From contig JADKKA010000018.1 in NCBI GenBank assembly GCA_016720745.1, positions 310,001 through 374,000 of the forward strand: 64,000 nucleotides of DNA, read 5' to 3'. Of the stretch, positions 53,112-62,141 are shown piece by piece (the stretch's first letter is position 1; the number at the start of each line of letters is the position of its first letter). The notes beneath the pieces were generated by a model. That model saw only the letters and a list, made by a program, of their open reading frames with translations. It made no database searches and had not been told where the DNA came from. The stretch is from Chitinophagaceae bacterium (GTDB lineage: Bacteria; Bacteroidota; Bacteroidia; Chitinophagales; Chitinophagaceae). The translations under genes and the position numbers were made by a program.

Positions 53112-53672
53112 TCAGAATATTGCTTATTAGTGTTTGTTGTTGCCTTATATTGATTGCCTGTAAAAATGCAACCGCTCATCCAGAAGGAAAAAGCAGGTTA
53201 AAGGGGTTTCTTCAAATGCCTGCCCTGTGGATATGGTTGCGATACGATTTTATTTGACGCCCCCGGCAATTGTCCGCATTGCAAAATGGAATTGGTAAAA
53301 AAAGAAAGCATCAGGCATCAGGATATTCAGCCGGCAGGTATTTGTAGCCTGTCTGGCGAAGAAGTAGTTTTTCTGGATGTGCGCACTCCTGAAGAATTCA
53401 ATGGAACGGCGGCTGAAAAATTTGGTGCCATTAAAGGAGCGATCAATATTCCGGTGCAGGAACTGGAGCAAAGAATAAAGGAGCTGGATGCATATCGGCA
53501 TAAAAAAATGGTGGTCTATTGCTCGCATAGTCACCGCAGCCCCATGGCCAGTTACCTGCTCACAAAAAACGGATTTACCAATATCAGCAATATGCTGGGT
53601 GGAATGAGTGTGTGGCAGGAGCAGGTTAAAGATGCTTCCTGTAATCAGCGTTATTATCAAAACCAACAATAA
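53108..53672 (+). pseudogene. Zinc-ribbon rhodanese lipoprotein, frameshifted
   Basis: A lipobox (LILIAC) follows the start at 53108. Indels in TTTCTTC and the C-runs near 53207-53225 then break the frame. Corrected, it reads GFFKCPACGYGCDTILFDAP and then NCPHCKMEL, a zinc-ribbon like those in heavy-metal-binding lipoproteins. A rhodanese domain follows with VFLDVRTPEEFNGT and the active Cys in VVYCSHSHRSPMA (53286-53672 reads cleanly). Rhodaneses move sulfane sulfur. The ATG at 53108 overlaps the previous stop by four bases. Confidence 0.7.
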
Positions 53673-53674
53673 AA

Positions 53675-54073
53675 ATGAAAAATGCCATCAGCTGGTTTGA
53701 AATACCAGTAACCGACATTGACCGCGCACAAAAATTTTATGAAGCGGTTTTCCAGATCCAGATGATCCCGATGGATTTTGGAACAACAAAAATGCGGGCC
53801 TTTCCGCTGGACAACGCAATGGAAGGGGTAGGCGGCACCCTGATTGATACAGGTGGCTTCCATAAACCCTCTGCTACCGATGGCCCTGTTATTTACCTGA
53901 ACGGAAATCCCGATGTGCAGGTTTTCCTCGACAGGGCGGTCGCGGCGGGCGGATCCGTGGTAGTTCCCAAAACTAAAATCAGTGATGATTACGGGTACAT
54001 GGGTTTTATCATTGATACAGAAGGAAACCGGATTGCCTTTCACAGTGTACCTGAAAAATATTTAGCACCATAA
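53675..54073 (+). CDS. VOC-superfamily (glyoxalase/bleomycin-resistance-type) protein
   Basis: A 132-residue protein with the vicinal-oxygen-chelate fold. The start ISWFEIPVTDIDRAQKFYEAVF, the PVIYLNGNPDVQVFLDRAVAAGGSVV strand and GYMGFIIDTEGNRIAFHS at the end are typical. It could be a metal-dependent dioxygenase, isomerase or a ligand-binding protein; the metal residues alone do not decide. It starts two bases after the rhodanese stop. Confidence 0.85.
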   Translation: MKNAISWFEIPVTDIDRAQKFYEAVFQIQMIPMDFGTTKMRAFPLDNAMEGVGGTLIDTGGFHKPSATDGPVIYLNGNPDVQVFLDRAVAAGGSVVVPKTKISDDYGYMGFIIDTEGNRIAFHSVPEKYLAP

Positions 54074-54085
54074 AAAACCAAGATC

Positions 54086-54610
54086 ATGATTGTATTGTAC
54101 ATCATCGGCGGACTGATTGCCGCACTCCTGCTCATTGCACTGGTGATTCCCAAAGAGATCAGTGCTACTAAAGAAGTTGTTATTAACAAGCCTGTAGAGG
54201 AAGTGTTTGGATTTGTCAAATACCTGAAAAACCAGCAGCAGTTCAGCAAATGGGCCACTATGGATCCGAATATGAAAAATGAATTTCGCGGAACAGATGG
54301 ACAACCAGGATTTGTCAACTACTGGGTCGGCAATAAAAAAGTAGGAGAAGGAGAACAGGAAATCACCGGCATTGTGGAAGGGAAAAGCCTGTCCACAGAT
54401 CTGCGTTTTATCAAACCCTTTAAATCATTTGCCAAGTCGGTTATGACCACAGAAGCAGTGGATAACGGAAGTACCCTTGTAACCTGGGGCTTTGAAAGCA
54501 AAATGAACTATCCCATGAATATCATGAAACTCTTTATGAACATGAAGGAAATGATTGGAAAGGATTTTTTAATTGGTCTCGCTAACCTGAAGCGTATTTT
54601 GGAAAAATAA
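54086..54610 (+). CDS. SRPBCC-family protein with membrane anchor
   Basis: A 174-residue protein. An N-terminal hydrophobic helix (residues 2-20) is followed by a START/polyketide-cyclase-like domain (KEISATKEVVINKPVEEVFGFVKYLKNQQQFSKW ... TWGFESKMNYPMNIMKLFMNM). The anchor suggests a membrane-attached cytoplasmic lipid-binding role; this is inference. It lies in the packed gene run with short spacers on either side. Confidence 0.8.
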   Translation: MIVLYIIGGLIAALLLIALVIPKEISATKEVVINKPVEEVFGFVKYLKNQQQFSKWATMDPNMKNEFRGTDGQPGFVNYWVGNKKVGEGEQEITGIVEGKSLSTDLRFIKPFKSFAKSVMTTEAVDNGSTLVTWGFESKMNYPMNIMKLFMNMKEMIGKDFLIGLANLKRILEK

Positions 54611-54616
54611 TAAGGA

Positions 54617-55117
54617 ATGCCTGATTATAACTGGACTTCATTTACCCTGCATATACCCGTAAGGGCCAGCCGGGAAAAACTATACTGGTGCTGGGCCACC
54701 CGGGAAGGAATGGAGTATTGGTTCCTTCGTCTTTGTGATTATAAGAACAGCGAAGGCATTTCAAGGATACCCGGTGAAAGTGTACAAACCGGGGATGCCT
54801 ATCGCTGGCTATGGCATGGCTGGTCCGATGAAACTGTGGAACTGGGAACCATACTGGACTGCAACGGAACAGATATGCTCCGCTTTGGTTTTGGAAAAGC
54901 AGGTAACTGTACCATTCGGATTTACAAGGAAGGAGAAACACAGATACTGGAATTAATACAGGATTGTATTCCTGATACAGCGGAAGGAAAACACTACTGG
55001 CACCTGGGTTGTAAAACAGGCTGGACCTTTTATCTGACCAATCTCAAATCCCTCCTCGAAGGAGGAATTGATCTCCGTAATAAAGACGAGCAAATTAAAA
55101 ATGTACTCAATTCCTGA
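54617..55117 (+). CDS. SRPBCC/AHSA1-like START-domain protein
   Basis: A 166-residue cytoplasmic protein. SFTLHIPVRASREKLYWCWATREGMEYWFLR and the C-terminal helix WTFYLTNLKSLLEGGIDLR are the helix-grip features of the AHSA1-like group of the START superfamily. It is unrelated in detail to its neighbour but of the same fold. Ligand unknown. Confidence 0.8.
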   Translation: MPDYNWTSFTLHIPVRASREKLYWCWATREGMEYWFLRLCDYKNSEGISRIPGESVQTGDAYRWLWHGWSDETVELGTILDCNGTDMLRFGFGKAGNCTIRIYKEGETQILELIQDCIPDTAEGKHYWHLGCKTGWTFYLTNLKSLLEGGIDLRNKDEQIKNVLNS

Positions 55118-55119
55118 CC

Positions 55120-55491
55120 ATGGCATACGATGAAAACCTGGCGAACAGGACCAGGGAGCTGCTGGCTGCAGCTGAAAAGAATATAACAGAGAAAGCCATG
55201 TTTGGTGGTCTTTGTTTTATGGTCAATGATAAAATGGCCATAGGAGTTGAGAAGGACAGGCTAATGGTAAGACTGGATCCGGCTATTTACGAAACGGTGA
55301 TGGAGAAAGAAGGATGCAGGCCCATGGATTTCACCGGGAGGGTGATGAAAGGATTCGTGTTTGTAGATATTGATGCGTTACAAACAAAAAAGCAATTGGC
55401 ATATTGGGTGAACCTGGCACTGGCCTATAATAAAATTGCAAAACCTGGTAAGAAAAAGACGCCGGCTAAAAAAACTGCAAAAAGAAAATGA
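55120..55491 (+). CDS. TfoX N-terminal-domain protein
   Basis: A 123-residue protein with the TfoX-N domain: ENLANRTRELLAA, EKAMFGGLCFMVNDKMAIGVEKDRLMVRLDP and a KGFVFVDIDAL segment. The tail is strongly basic (GKKKTPAKKTAKRK), as in DNA-contacting forms. TfoX proteins regulate competence in Haemophilus and Vibrio. Short stand-alone members elsewhere have unknown roles. The stop overlaps the next start by four bases. Confidence 0.85.
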   Translation: MAYDENLANRTRELLAAAEKNITEKAMFGGLCFMVNDKMAIGVEKDRLMVRLDPAIYETVMEKEGCRPMDFTGRVMKGFVFVDIDALQTKKQLAYWVNLALAYNKIAKPGKKKTPAKKTAKRK

Positions 55492-55820
55492 CACTGGAGG
55501 CCATTCAGCAAATCTGTAAAAGTTTTGAGGAGGTTACCGAGGATATTAAATGGGAAGAGCATCTCTGTTTCAATGTGGGGGGTAAAATGTTTTTGATTAC
55601 TTCACCAGATCTTGCTCCCGTAACGGCTTCCTTTAAAGTATCAGCCGAGGATTTTGATCTGTTAACAGAACGGGAGGGCTTTAAACCGGCTCCCTACCTG
55701 GCCAGGTACCAGTGGGTTTGGGTGGATGATATCAGCCGGCTTTCGGCCAAAGAATGGAAAATATTATTGCAATCGGCCTACGAACTGGTAAAGGCCAAAC
55801 TGCCTAAAAAAAAGAAATGA
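55488..55820 (+). CDS. MmcQ/YjbR-family protein
   Basis: A 110-residue protein with the MmcQ/YjbR fold: LEAIQQICKSFEEVTEDIKWEEHLCFNVGGKMFLI, then FKVSAEDFDLL and the final WVWVDDISRLSAKEWKILLQSAYELV. The family has a CyaY-like DNA-binding fold but no set role. It overlaps both neighbours by four bases, so it is part of one transcript. Confidence 0.85.
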   Translation: MTLEAIQQICKSFEEVTEDIKWEEHLCFNVGGKMFLITSPDLAPVTASFKVSAEDFDLLTEREGFKPAPYLARYQWVWVDDISRLSAKEWKILLQSAYELVKAKLPKKKK

Positions 55821-56341
55821 AATTTAATTTAACTGAAGCCTGTTCAATACTGGAGAGAACACCTGCTCTCCTTGATGAATTGCTTCATGATCTGCCGGAT
55901 GAATGGATCATGGGTAATGAGGGCCCTGATACTTTTTCTCCCTTTGATGTATTGGGTCACCTGATCCATGGTGAAAAAACAGACTGGATTATAAGAACAA
56001 AATGGATACTGGAAAAAGGAACTACAGCACCCTTTGAACCCTATGACCGTTTTGCGCAGGCCAGGGAAAGTGAAGGGAAAACATTGCAACAACTATTGGA
56101 AGAATTTAGTTTACTCAGACAGGAAAACCTGGCATGGCTCCGGTCACAGGAATGGCAGGAGGAAGACTATGAAAAACGCGGACTCCACCCGGTATTAGGT
56201 GAAGTGACTTTACGAAATCTGCTCAGTACCTGGGTGGTGCATGACCTCACCCATATTGCCCAGGTTACCCGAGTCATGGCCAAACAGTACAGCGGAGAGA
56301 TCGGGCCATGGTCTTCCTTTTTTCGTATCTTAAATTTCTAA
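55817..56341 (+). CDS. DinB-family protein (first of two)
   Basis: A 174-residue four-helix-bundle protein of the DinB/YfiT group. The His metal ligands are positioned at DVLGHLIHGEKTDW (first) and VVHDLTHIAQVTRVMA (C-terminal pair). Members act as thiol-dependent S-transferases (bacillithiol type) or have unknown roles; the substrate is unknown. Overlaps the preceding gene by four bases. Confidence 0.85.
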   Translation: MKFNLTEACSILERTPALLDELLHDLPDEWIMGNEGPDTFSPFDVLGHLIHGEKTDWIIRTKWILEKGTTAPFEPYDRFAQARESEGKTLQQLLEEFSLLRQENLAWLRSQEWQEEDYEKRGLHPVLGEVTLRNLLSTWVVHDLTHIAQVTRVMAKQYSGEIGPWSSFFRILNF

Positions 56342-56351
56342 AATTGATGGT

Positions 56352-56825
56352 ATGCAATCCAAAGCAAAATCAGTAGATGAGTACATTACTGAAATTCCGG
56401 CCGACCGGCAAAAAGCGATGCAGGAGCTTCGGAAAGTCATTAAAAAAAATCTTTCAAAAGGATTCCAGGAGTCTATGAACTACGGAATGATCGGTTATGT
56501 GGTGCCTCATTCTAAATACCCCAACGGATATCATTGTAATCCCAAAGACCCCCTACCATTTATGAATGTGGCTTCGCAGAAAAACTCGATCAATATTTAT
56601 CATATGGGGATCTATGCGGATCCAAAACTGTTGAAATGGTTCCAGGAAGCGCATGCCAAAGCTTCTCCTAAAAAACTGGACATGGGCAAAAGCTGTATCC
56701 GGTATAAAAAACCAGAGGACATTCCATTTCAAGTGATTGGTGAGCTGGCTGCAAAGATGTCGATGGAAGAATGGATTGAAAAATATGAATCCATGTTAAA
56801 GGGAGGCAGCAGAAAAAATAAATGA
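56352..56825 (+). CDS. DUF1801-family protein (second of two)
   Basis: A 157-residue protein of the DUF1801/YdhG-type. It has KSVDEYITEIPADRQKAMQELRKVIKKNL, QESMNYGMIGYVVPHSKYPNGYHC and a basic tail (GGSRKNK). It is clearly more distant from the copy at 52683 than a recent duplicate would be. Function unknown. Confidence 0.82.
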   Translation: MQSKAKSVDEYITEIPADRQKAMQELRKVIKKNLSKGFQESMNYGMIGYVVPHSKYPNGYHCNPKDPLPFMNVASQKNSINIYHMGIYADPKLLKWFQEAHAKASPKKLDMGKSCIRYKKPEDIPFQVIGELAAKMSMEEWIEKYESMLKGGSRKNK

Positions 56826-56870
56826 CAACCAGTAAAATATTCTTAATCTGTTGTACTAAAAAATAATGCT

Positions 56871-57440
56871 ATGGAAAAAGGTTCAGTTGAAAAAGCTACT
56901 CAAACCCAGATAGCCAATATTGAAAAAAGCACCGGAAAGAAACTGGCTGACTGGATTAAAATCGTTAATAAAAGTGGTTTTTCAAAACATGGGGAACTGG
57001 TGAGTTTTTTAAAAGAGAAACACGGATTTACTCATGGAAATGCCAATGTGATTGTACATTATGCCAAACAATCACATGCCGGGGCAGCAGAGAGCGGGGA
57101 TGAGCTTGTCACAGATCAATACAAGGGAAAGGAAAATCTGAAGCCCTGGTACGATCAAATCATTGCCGGGATTAAAAAATTTGGCAATGATGTGGAATTA
57201 TCTCCTAAAAAAGCCTACGTAAGCATAAGAAGGAAAAAACAATTTGCGCTGATCCAGCCTTCCACAAAAGACAGGTTAGATGTCGGTGTAAACATTAAAG
57301 GAGTCGCACCATCAGGTATTGCTACGGCATCGGGGAGCTGGAATGCCATGTGTACACATCGTATAAAAATAGAAGATAAAACCAACCTGGGTAAAGAACT
57401 GTTCAACTGGTTGAAACAGGCCTATGACCAGGCTGGTTAA
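56871..57440 (+). CDS. DUF4287/DUF5655-domain protein
   Basis: A 189-residue two-domain protein. An N-terminal DUF4287 helical domain (QTQIANIEKSTGKKLADWIKIV ... KHGELVSFLKEKHGFTHGNANVIVHYA) is followed by a DUF5655 domain (LKPWYDQIIAGIKKFGNDVELSPKKAYVSIRRKKQFALIQP). Both are uncharacterised; DUF5655 is structurally related to small nucleic acid-contacting folds. It closes the plus-strand run of small-domain genes. Confidence 0.82.
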   Translation: MEKGSVEKATQTQIANIEKSTGKKLADWIKIVNKSGFSKHGELVSFLKEKHGFTHGNANVIVHYAKQSHAGAAESGDELVTDQYKGKENLKPWYDQIIAGIKKFGNDVELSPKKAYVSIRRKKQFALIQPSTKDRLDVGVNIKGVAPSGIATASGSWNAMCTHRIKIEDKTNLGKELFNWLKQAYDQAG

Positions 57441-57444
57441 TTGA

Positions 57445-57957
57445 TCATCTTGCCATCATGGCCTGGGCCTCTTCATAAGAAGGGCCATATAATCCGGGAA
57501 CGGTATTACCGGTTGCTCTTAAATGTGCCACCAGTTCGCCGCGATGATGATATAAATGATTATACAGGAAGCCGCGAACGACAACCACCCTTGGCATGGG
57601 CGGCATGATATCATTTCCACCCATTTGCATTCGCCAGGTATTCATATAAGTGGACTCATCGGAATTTTCAAGTACCGATTTGGCTCTGCTAAAGTTCTCT
57701 TCGAATTTTGTTACAATATTGGCAGCTTTGGATATATCCCCTTTATCATATTTATATGTGCCCATATCAAACAGATCTGAATTGAAAGTGCCTTCAAACC
57801 AGTTATAGACTTCAGCAATATGCGAGGCAAGTTGGCCAACGGACCACAAATGAGGTTGTGGCCTGTAATCCAAAGCGCTGTCGGGAATTGCCTGTAAAAG
57901 TTTACGGGTGTTTTCTGCTTCATGCTGGAATTCACCCAGGAGTGCTTGTTTGATCAT
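57445..57957 (-). CDS. DinB-family protein (second of two)
   Basis: A 170-residue four-helix protein starting MIKQALLGEFQHEAENTRKLL. The metal ligands are at GQLASHIAEVYNWFEG and FLYNHLYHHRGELVAHLRATG, the latter being the classic DinB HxxxH-type pattern. The upstream in-frame extension to 58104 is not typical and was rejected. Convergent with the run of small-domain genes, with only four bases between stops. Confidence 0.85.
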   Translation of the reverse strand: MIKQALLGEFQHEAENTRKLLQAIPDSALDYRPQPHLWSVGQLASHIAEVYNWFEGTFNSDLFDMGTYKYDKGDISKAANIVTKFEENFSRAKSVLENSDESTYMNTWRMQMGGNDIMPPMPRVVVVRGFLYNHLYHHRGELVAHLRATGNTVPGLYGPSYEEAQAMMAR

Positions 57958-58090
57958 TTTATAATATTTGAAACAATTTAAACATTTGCCCGCAATTGGC
58001 GCCATTAACATTGATGTTCGGTAAAAGGCTTCTTTCAACTTGTGAATACCGACCTTTGCAATATCATTTTGCAGTGGCTGAGGAGTAAAA

Positions 58091-59069
58091 ATGATCGAAA
58101 GCAATCATCTATACAAAATATGGTAGTACGGATCAACTCCGTGAGGAGGAAATAGCTAAGCCTGTGTTGGGCAAGAACGAAGTACTTATAAAAATACATG
58201 CCGCTTCTATTAATTCCTGGGACTGGGATTTATTAAAGGGAAAACCTTTCCTGGTGAGGTTATTGGGTGGATTGAGCAAACCCAAACACCAGGTGCTTGG
58301 TGCTGATATTGCAGGTATCGTGGAATCAGTCGGACCAGATGTAAAATCACTCCAGCCCGGTGATGCGGTGTTTGGAGATATTGCCGGTTCAGGATTCGGG
58401 GGCTTTGCAGAATATGCTACCGCCTCCGAAAAATTACTGGCAAAAATTCCGGTTGGGATGAGCATGGAACAGGCAGCCTGTTTGCCACAGGCAGGATTGC
58501 TGGCTCTTCAGGGATTGCGATATAAAAAGCCGTTGACCTCCGGACAACAATTACTGATTAATGGTGCCGGTGGCGCTGTGGGCACGCTGGCCTTACAATT
58601 TGCAAAATACATCGGGGCAACGGTGACCTGTGTTGATAAGGAAGAAAAATCGGATACGCTCCTGTCACTGGGTGCAGATCATTTTATTGATTATCAGAAA
58701 CAGGATTATACGGCCATGGGGATACAGTATGATTATATACTGGATGTGATTGCACATCGTCCTGTTCGCGACTACCGGCGGACATTGAAGCCATCTGGTG
58801 TATTTGCTATGATCGGTGGCTCCATGGGTGGTTTATTGGTACAGATGATGTTATTGCAACCCCTGTTTTCATTATTCAGAAAAAAGAAACTGGGTATCAT
58901 GGGTTACAGGGTCAGCCGGGAAGGACTGGAAGAACTGGCATCATTATGTACAAAGGGAATCATGGCACCTGTGATTGATCGTGTCTTTCCACTGAATGAA
59001 ACTGTCGCGGCATTCCGCTATTATGAAAGGGGAAACTTTAAAGGCAAGATAGTAATAAAGGTAGTTTGA
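58091..59069 (+). CDS. Zinc-less MDR-type NAD(P)-dependent oxidoreductase, start frameshifted
   Basis: A medium-chain dehydrogenase/reductase of the quinone-oxidoreductase type. It has GEVLIKIHAASINSWDW-like opening text, LGADIAGIVESVGPDV, and the nucleotide-binding INGAGGAVGTLALQFAKYIGATVT. The reading frame is intact from about 58096, but its first start codon is only the in-frame TTG/GTG near 58164. The ATG at 58091 is one base out of frame; dropping a G gives MIKAIIYTKYGSTDQLREEE, the normal N-terminus. Natural products or quinones are likely substrates, not further defined. Confidence 0.78.
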
Positions 59070-59130
59070 TGTTATTCGGCACTTTATTCCCTCCGTTCGT
59101 CATATTTTGCGGTGACAGGCCCGGAGATTC

Positions 59131-59148
59131 TGATACCTTAAGGTATCA
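59131..59148. promoter_or_regulatory. Perfect 18-bp palindrome upstream of sulfurtransferase
   Basis: TGATACCTTAAGGTATCA is a perfect inverted repeat of 18 bases, 12 bases before the ATG at 59161. Its half-sites are closer together than those of the ATACCC-N6-GGGTAT family. It fits a repressor operator overlapping the start region. Confidence 0.5.
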
Positions 59149-59160
59149 ATAATAAATGCC

Positions 59161-60036
59161 ATGAAAAAAATCAGCTTATTCATCCTTGTCTTTATTATTT
59201 CCGTTATTTCCAAATCGCAACAACCCGTTATCGTTTCTCCTCAATGGTTAAATGAGAACCTGAAGGATCCCTCTCTGGTGATACTGTATACCGGCTTCGT
59301 GATCAGAGATGATTATGATAAGGAACATATTGAAGGCTCCCGCTTTCTTTGGCCTGAATGGCTGGCTTTTAATAAACCGGAGGGTAATATGTTTGCTCCT
59401 GATCCGAAAACAGCTACCCGGGTATTGCAGGACCTGGGTATCAATAAGGATTCCAAAATTGTGATTTGTCACCGCGGAGCTGATGTGACGATTGCAGCCC
59501 GGATGTTTATGACGCTGGAACATTTTGGTTTGAATGGGAAAGTGTCATTTTTGAGTGGAGGTATGGAAGCATGGAAGAGGGCTGGCTTTCCGGTAACAGA
59601 CAAAGCTGCTGTTTTCAAAAAGGGTAATATTGAGTTGAAGGAAGAAGGAGCACTGGTCAATAAAGAGTATGTATTGAATGCCCTGAGCACTACAGATAAA
59701 GTTGTAGTTGATGCCAGGATGAAACGCTGGTACGATGGAGACCCTACCGGCAATCCCCGAGACGGACATATCAGCGGGGCCCTCAATATCCCCTACCCGG
59801 ATATGATTGATTCAACCAATAGTTTTAAACCTGTTTCCATACTGGAGAAAAATTTCACAACAGTGGTACCCGACCGTATGAAGGAAGTAGTGGTATATTG
59901 TTTTATCGGGCAAACAGCCTGTGTGGATTATGTGGTGGGTCGTGACCTTGGGTACAAAATGAAAGTATACGAAGGCAGTATGCAGGAATGGAGCCGGGAT
60001 GCAAAACTACCGATGGACAAACTTAAAAAAGAGTAA
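59161..60036 (+). CDS. Secreted two-domain sulfurtransferase (rhodanese/3-MST-like)
   Basis: A 291-residue protein with a signal peptide (to KSQ) and two rhodanese domains. The first carries Cys in VICHRGADVT, with the family text FLWPEWLAFN; the second has Cys in VVYCFIGQTACVDYVV with preceding GHISGALNIPYPD. Both domains keep a Cys in the active loop, while in classical 3-MST/TST only the C-terminal one is active. It would act in the periplasm on thiosulfate or mercaptopyruvate. A strong terminator follows. Confidence 0.87.
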   Translation: MKKISLFILVFIISVISKSQQPVIVSPQWLNENLKDPSLVILYTGFVIRDDYDKEHIEGSRFLWPEWLAFNKPEGNMFAPDPKTATRVLQDLGINKDSKIVICHRGADVTIAARMFMTLEHFGLNGKVSFLSGGMEAWKRAGFPVTDKAAVFKKGNIELKEEGALVNKEYVLNALSTTDKVVVDARMKRWYDGDPTGNPRDGHISGALNIPYPDMIDSTNSFKPVSILEKNFTTVVPDRMKEVVVYCFIGQTACVDYVVGRDLGYKMKVYEGSMQEWSRDAKLPMDKLKKE

Positions 60037-60040
60037 TAAA

Positions 60041-60078
60041 AAAACCGGAACAGGTTTTTCCCGTTCCGGTTTTTTTTA
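60041..60078. terminator. Bidirectional terminator
   Basis: ACCGGAAC (60044-60051) pairs with GTTCCGGT (60063-60070), flanked by A- and T-runs, between convergent genes. Confidence 0.92.
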
Positions 60079-60089
60079 ATAGTGCTATT

Positions 60090-60755
60090 TTATTTTTTGC
60101 GACGGAAAGTGCCTTCCATGAATTTCTGCTCACTCTTTCCATCATGTCCTGTTCCATACATACTCATGGTATAAGTACCGTCATCGTGAAATTTCAGTTC
60201 CTGCCGGATATCAGTTTCCATATTACGACCGGGGTCTGACTGTTTGCCGGACATACTCAGGGTTTTGGTTGATTTATTATAATCACCTTCCATCCTTACG
60301 ATGCCGGAACCCATATTATCCACCCAGCTCAATACAAATTTCTTTTTCATTTTATCATATCCCATCAAACCATGTCCCTGCATAGGCGCCCCCATCATGG
60401 TACTGCTGAAATCGGTGACCTGGTAAAGACCGTTCATGGTCATGGTCACCACATCAGTGGCACTCGCAGTGGATGGAGGCTGAGAAGGGTCCATCCATTG
60501 TTTTACTGAATCACAAACCCAGGTACCTGCTGATTCCGCCATCCAGGCATGTTCTGGTCCGGGTGTTGCAAAATCCTGCCAGGCTTTCATCATGGCAGCC
60601 ATTCCTGCAGAATCAGTTGGCGCAGGAGGAATTTCTGCAGTACTTGTTTTATCAGAAGTGGTTACATATTTTGTGCCATCTTCTTTCTTGTCATTACCAC
60701 CACAGGCAGCCAAAAATAGCGTGGCTGTGAAAATGAAAAGCAGTCTTTGTTTCAT
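60090..60755 (-). CDS. DUF1579-family lipoprotein
   Basis: A 221-residue lipoprotein (lipobox LAAC18) with a lysine- and Thr-rich linker. Residues 60-220 form a DUF1579-type barrel: MMKAWQDFATPGPEHAWMAESAGTW and repeated strands ending KFMEGTFRRKK. Unknown ligand. It lies downstream of the globin gene on the same strand after a 90-base gap, so is likely separate. Confidence 0.8.
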   Translation of the reverse strand: MKQRLLFIFTATLFLAACGGNDKKEDGTKYVTTSDKTSTAEIPPAPTDSAGMAAMMKAWQDFATPGPEHAWMAESAGTWVCDSVKQWMDPSQPPSTASATDVVTMTMNGLYQVTDFSSTMMGAPMQGHGLMGYDKMKKKFVLSWVDNMGSGIVRMEGDYNKSTKTLSMSGKQSDPGRNMETDIRQELKFHDDGTYTMSMYGTGHDGKSEQKFMEGTFRRKK

Positions 60756-60844
60756 ATTAATATGATTTAGGTAGATAAGCTACGAATAAGCCCTAAAAAA
60801 ACGGACAGACGGGGAAAGAAAAATGCAAGAAATTGGATCAGTGG

Positions 60845-61231
60845 TTATTTACCCGCCTGCTTTACCCTGATTTTCATGATCGTAGCAATACTGGTAGCTC
60901 TTTCTTTGGACTGAAAAGCTTTCTCTCCTTCAAAGCTTTCGTCCACAGAAGCCTTGAAATATTTTAACCAGGTTTCAAAATGATGATCTTCGATAGGTGA
61001 TTGTGCATGCAGGGTCATATGGGGTTGCATGGCATTTTTCCGGTAGGTATCAGACCCAAACAGGATATTATCCCAGAAATCAACCAGCACCGGTAAATGA
61101 TGATCCAGGTCGATCTTCGCGATATCAGTAAAAAGATAACTAATAGAAGGATCAGCCAGCAGTTTTTTATAGAACTGTTGCATCAGGAATAATAAATCCT
61201 GCCGGTTGCTGATATCAGACTTGTTGTTCAA
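60845..61231 (-). CDS. Group III truncated hemoglobin
   Basis: A 128-residue globin of the trHbIII type. DLLFLMQQFYKKLLADPSISYLF is followed by HHLPVLVDFWDNILFGSDTYRKNAM, the conserved group III core, and by HFETWLKYFKASVDESFEG. A His in the E/F region is available as proximal ligand. Such globins handle NO or oxygen at low levels. The start overlaps the end of pfkB by 17 bases, so they share a transcript. Confidence 0.87.
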   Translation of the reverse strand: MNNKSDISNRQDLLFLMQQFYKKLLADPSISYLFTDIAKIDLDHHLPVLVDFWDNILFGSDTYRKNAMQPHMTLHAQSPIEDHHFETWLKYFKASVDESFEGEKAFQSKERATSIATIMKIRVKQAGK

Positions 61232-62141
61232 GGATCAGTTGATATAGATGATCGGCATCTGCCTTATCAAAAAGTTTCGTGCCTTCATTCATCGTAGCTG
61301 CACTGCCACAAGCTACACCAAATTGCAAAGCCTCCTCTAGTGTTTTTCCTTTTTGCAATGAATAAGTAATCCCTGCCACCATGCTGTCGCCGGCGCCTAC
61401 CGTGCTTTTCTTTTCCACGGGAGGAGATGCCACAAAATATTGTTCTTCTTCCGTTACCAGCCAGGCACCGGTAGCGCCCATTGAAATAACTATCACGGTA
61501 GCATAACCATCACGTACCGCCTGCCTGGCCGCCTCGGGCACTTCATTTTTATCCAGCCATTCCACATTCAGCATCTTGCACAATTCCCCGATATTGGGTT
61601 TAATCAGAAATGCATGTTTGCCTTTCAGGGCTTGTAAGGCTGGTCCGCTGGTATCCACGATGCATTTGGCACCAACAGCTGCTGCATTTTTCACAATCAA
61701 TCCATAGAAGTAGTCAGGTAATCCGGGAGGCAGGCTGCCACTGGCCACTACAAAGGAAGGAGTAAAAGAACGGATCTGATCCACCAGGGTTTTGATGGTG
61801 TCTTCATGAACTGCGCGACCTGGAAAAGTAAAACGATATTGGTTATTGGTGGAGGATTCCAGTACTACCCAGTTTTCACGTGTTTCTGTTTTGGTATCCA
61901 CGGCATGAAAGAGCACGCCTTCTTCTTTTAAGAGTGAACAGAGCATATTTCCATTGTGACCACCGGCAGGAAACAATGCCACGGAAGGAGTATCCAGTTT
62001 TTTCAATGCCTTGCTCACATTGATGCCGCCACCACCGGGCTCATTCACTACTTCTGTGCAACGCAGTTTGCTTTCAGGTTTTAATATATCAGCCCTTGAG
62101 CTTTTATCAATACAGGGATTCAGTGTGATGGTGAGTATCAT
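61215..62141 (-). CDS. pfkB: 6-phosphofructokinase II (PfkB-type sugar kinase)
   Basis: A 308-residue ribokinase-fold kinase. LTITLNPCIDKSS at the N-terminus, EPGGGGINVSKALKKL, ATFPAGG-like ALFPAGGHNG and the anion-hole motif TVGAGDSMVAG match the PfkB pattern closely, more so than fructose-1-phosphate kinases. It phosphorylates fructose 6-phosphate (or a related sugar phosphate) in glycolysis. Overlaps the DsbA-like gene by four bases upstream and the globin gene downstream. Confidence 0.87.
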   Translation of the reverse strand: MILTITLNPCIDKSSRADILKPESKLRCTEVVNEPGGGGINVSKALKKLDTPSVALFPAGGHNGNMLCSLLKEEGVLFHAVDTKTETRENWVVLESSTNNQYRFTFPGRAVHEDTIKTLVDQIRSFTPSFVVASGSLPPGLPDYFYGLIVKNAAAVGAKCIVDTSGPALQALKGKHAFLIKPNIGELCKMLNVEWLDKNEVPEAARQAVRDGYATVIVISMGATGAWLVTEEEQYFVASPPVEKKSTVGAGDSMVAGITYSLQKGKTLEEALQFGVACGSAATMNEGTKLFDKADADHLYQLILEQQV

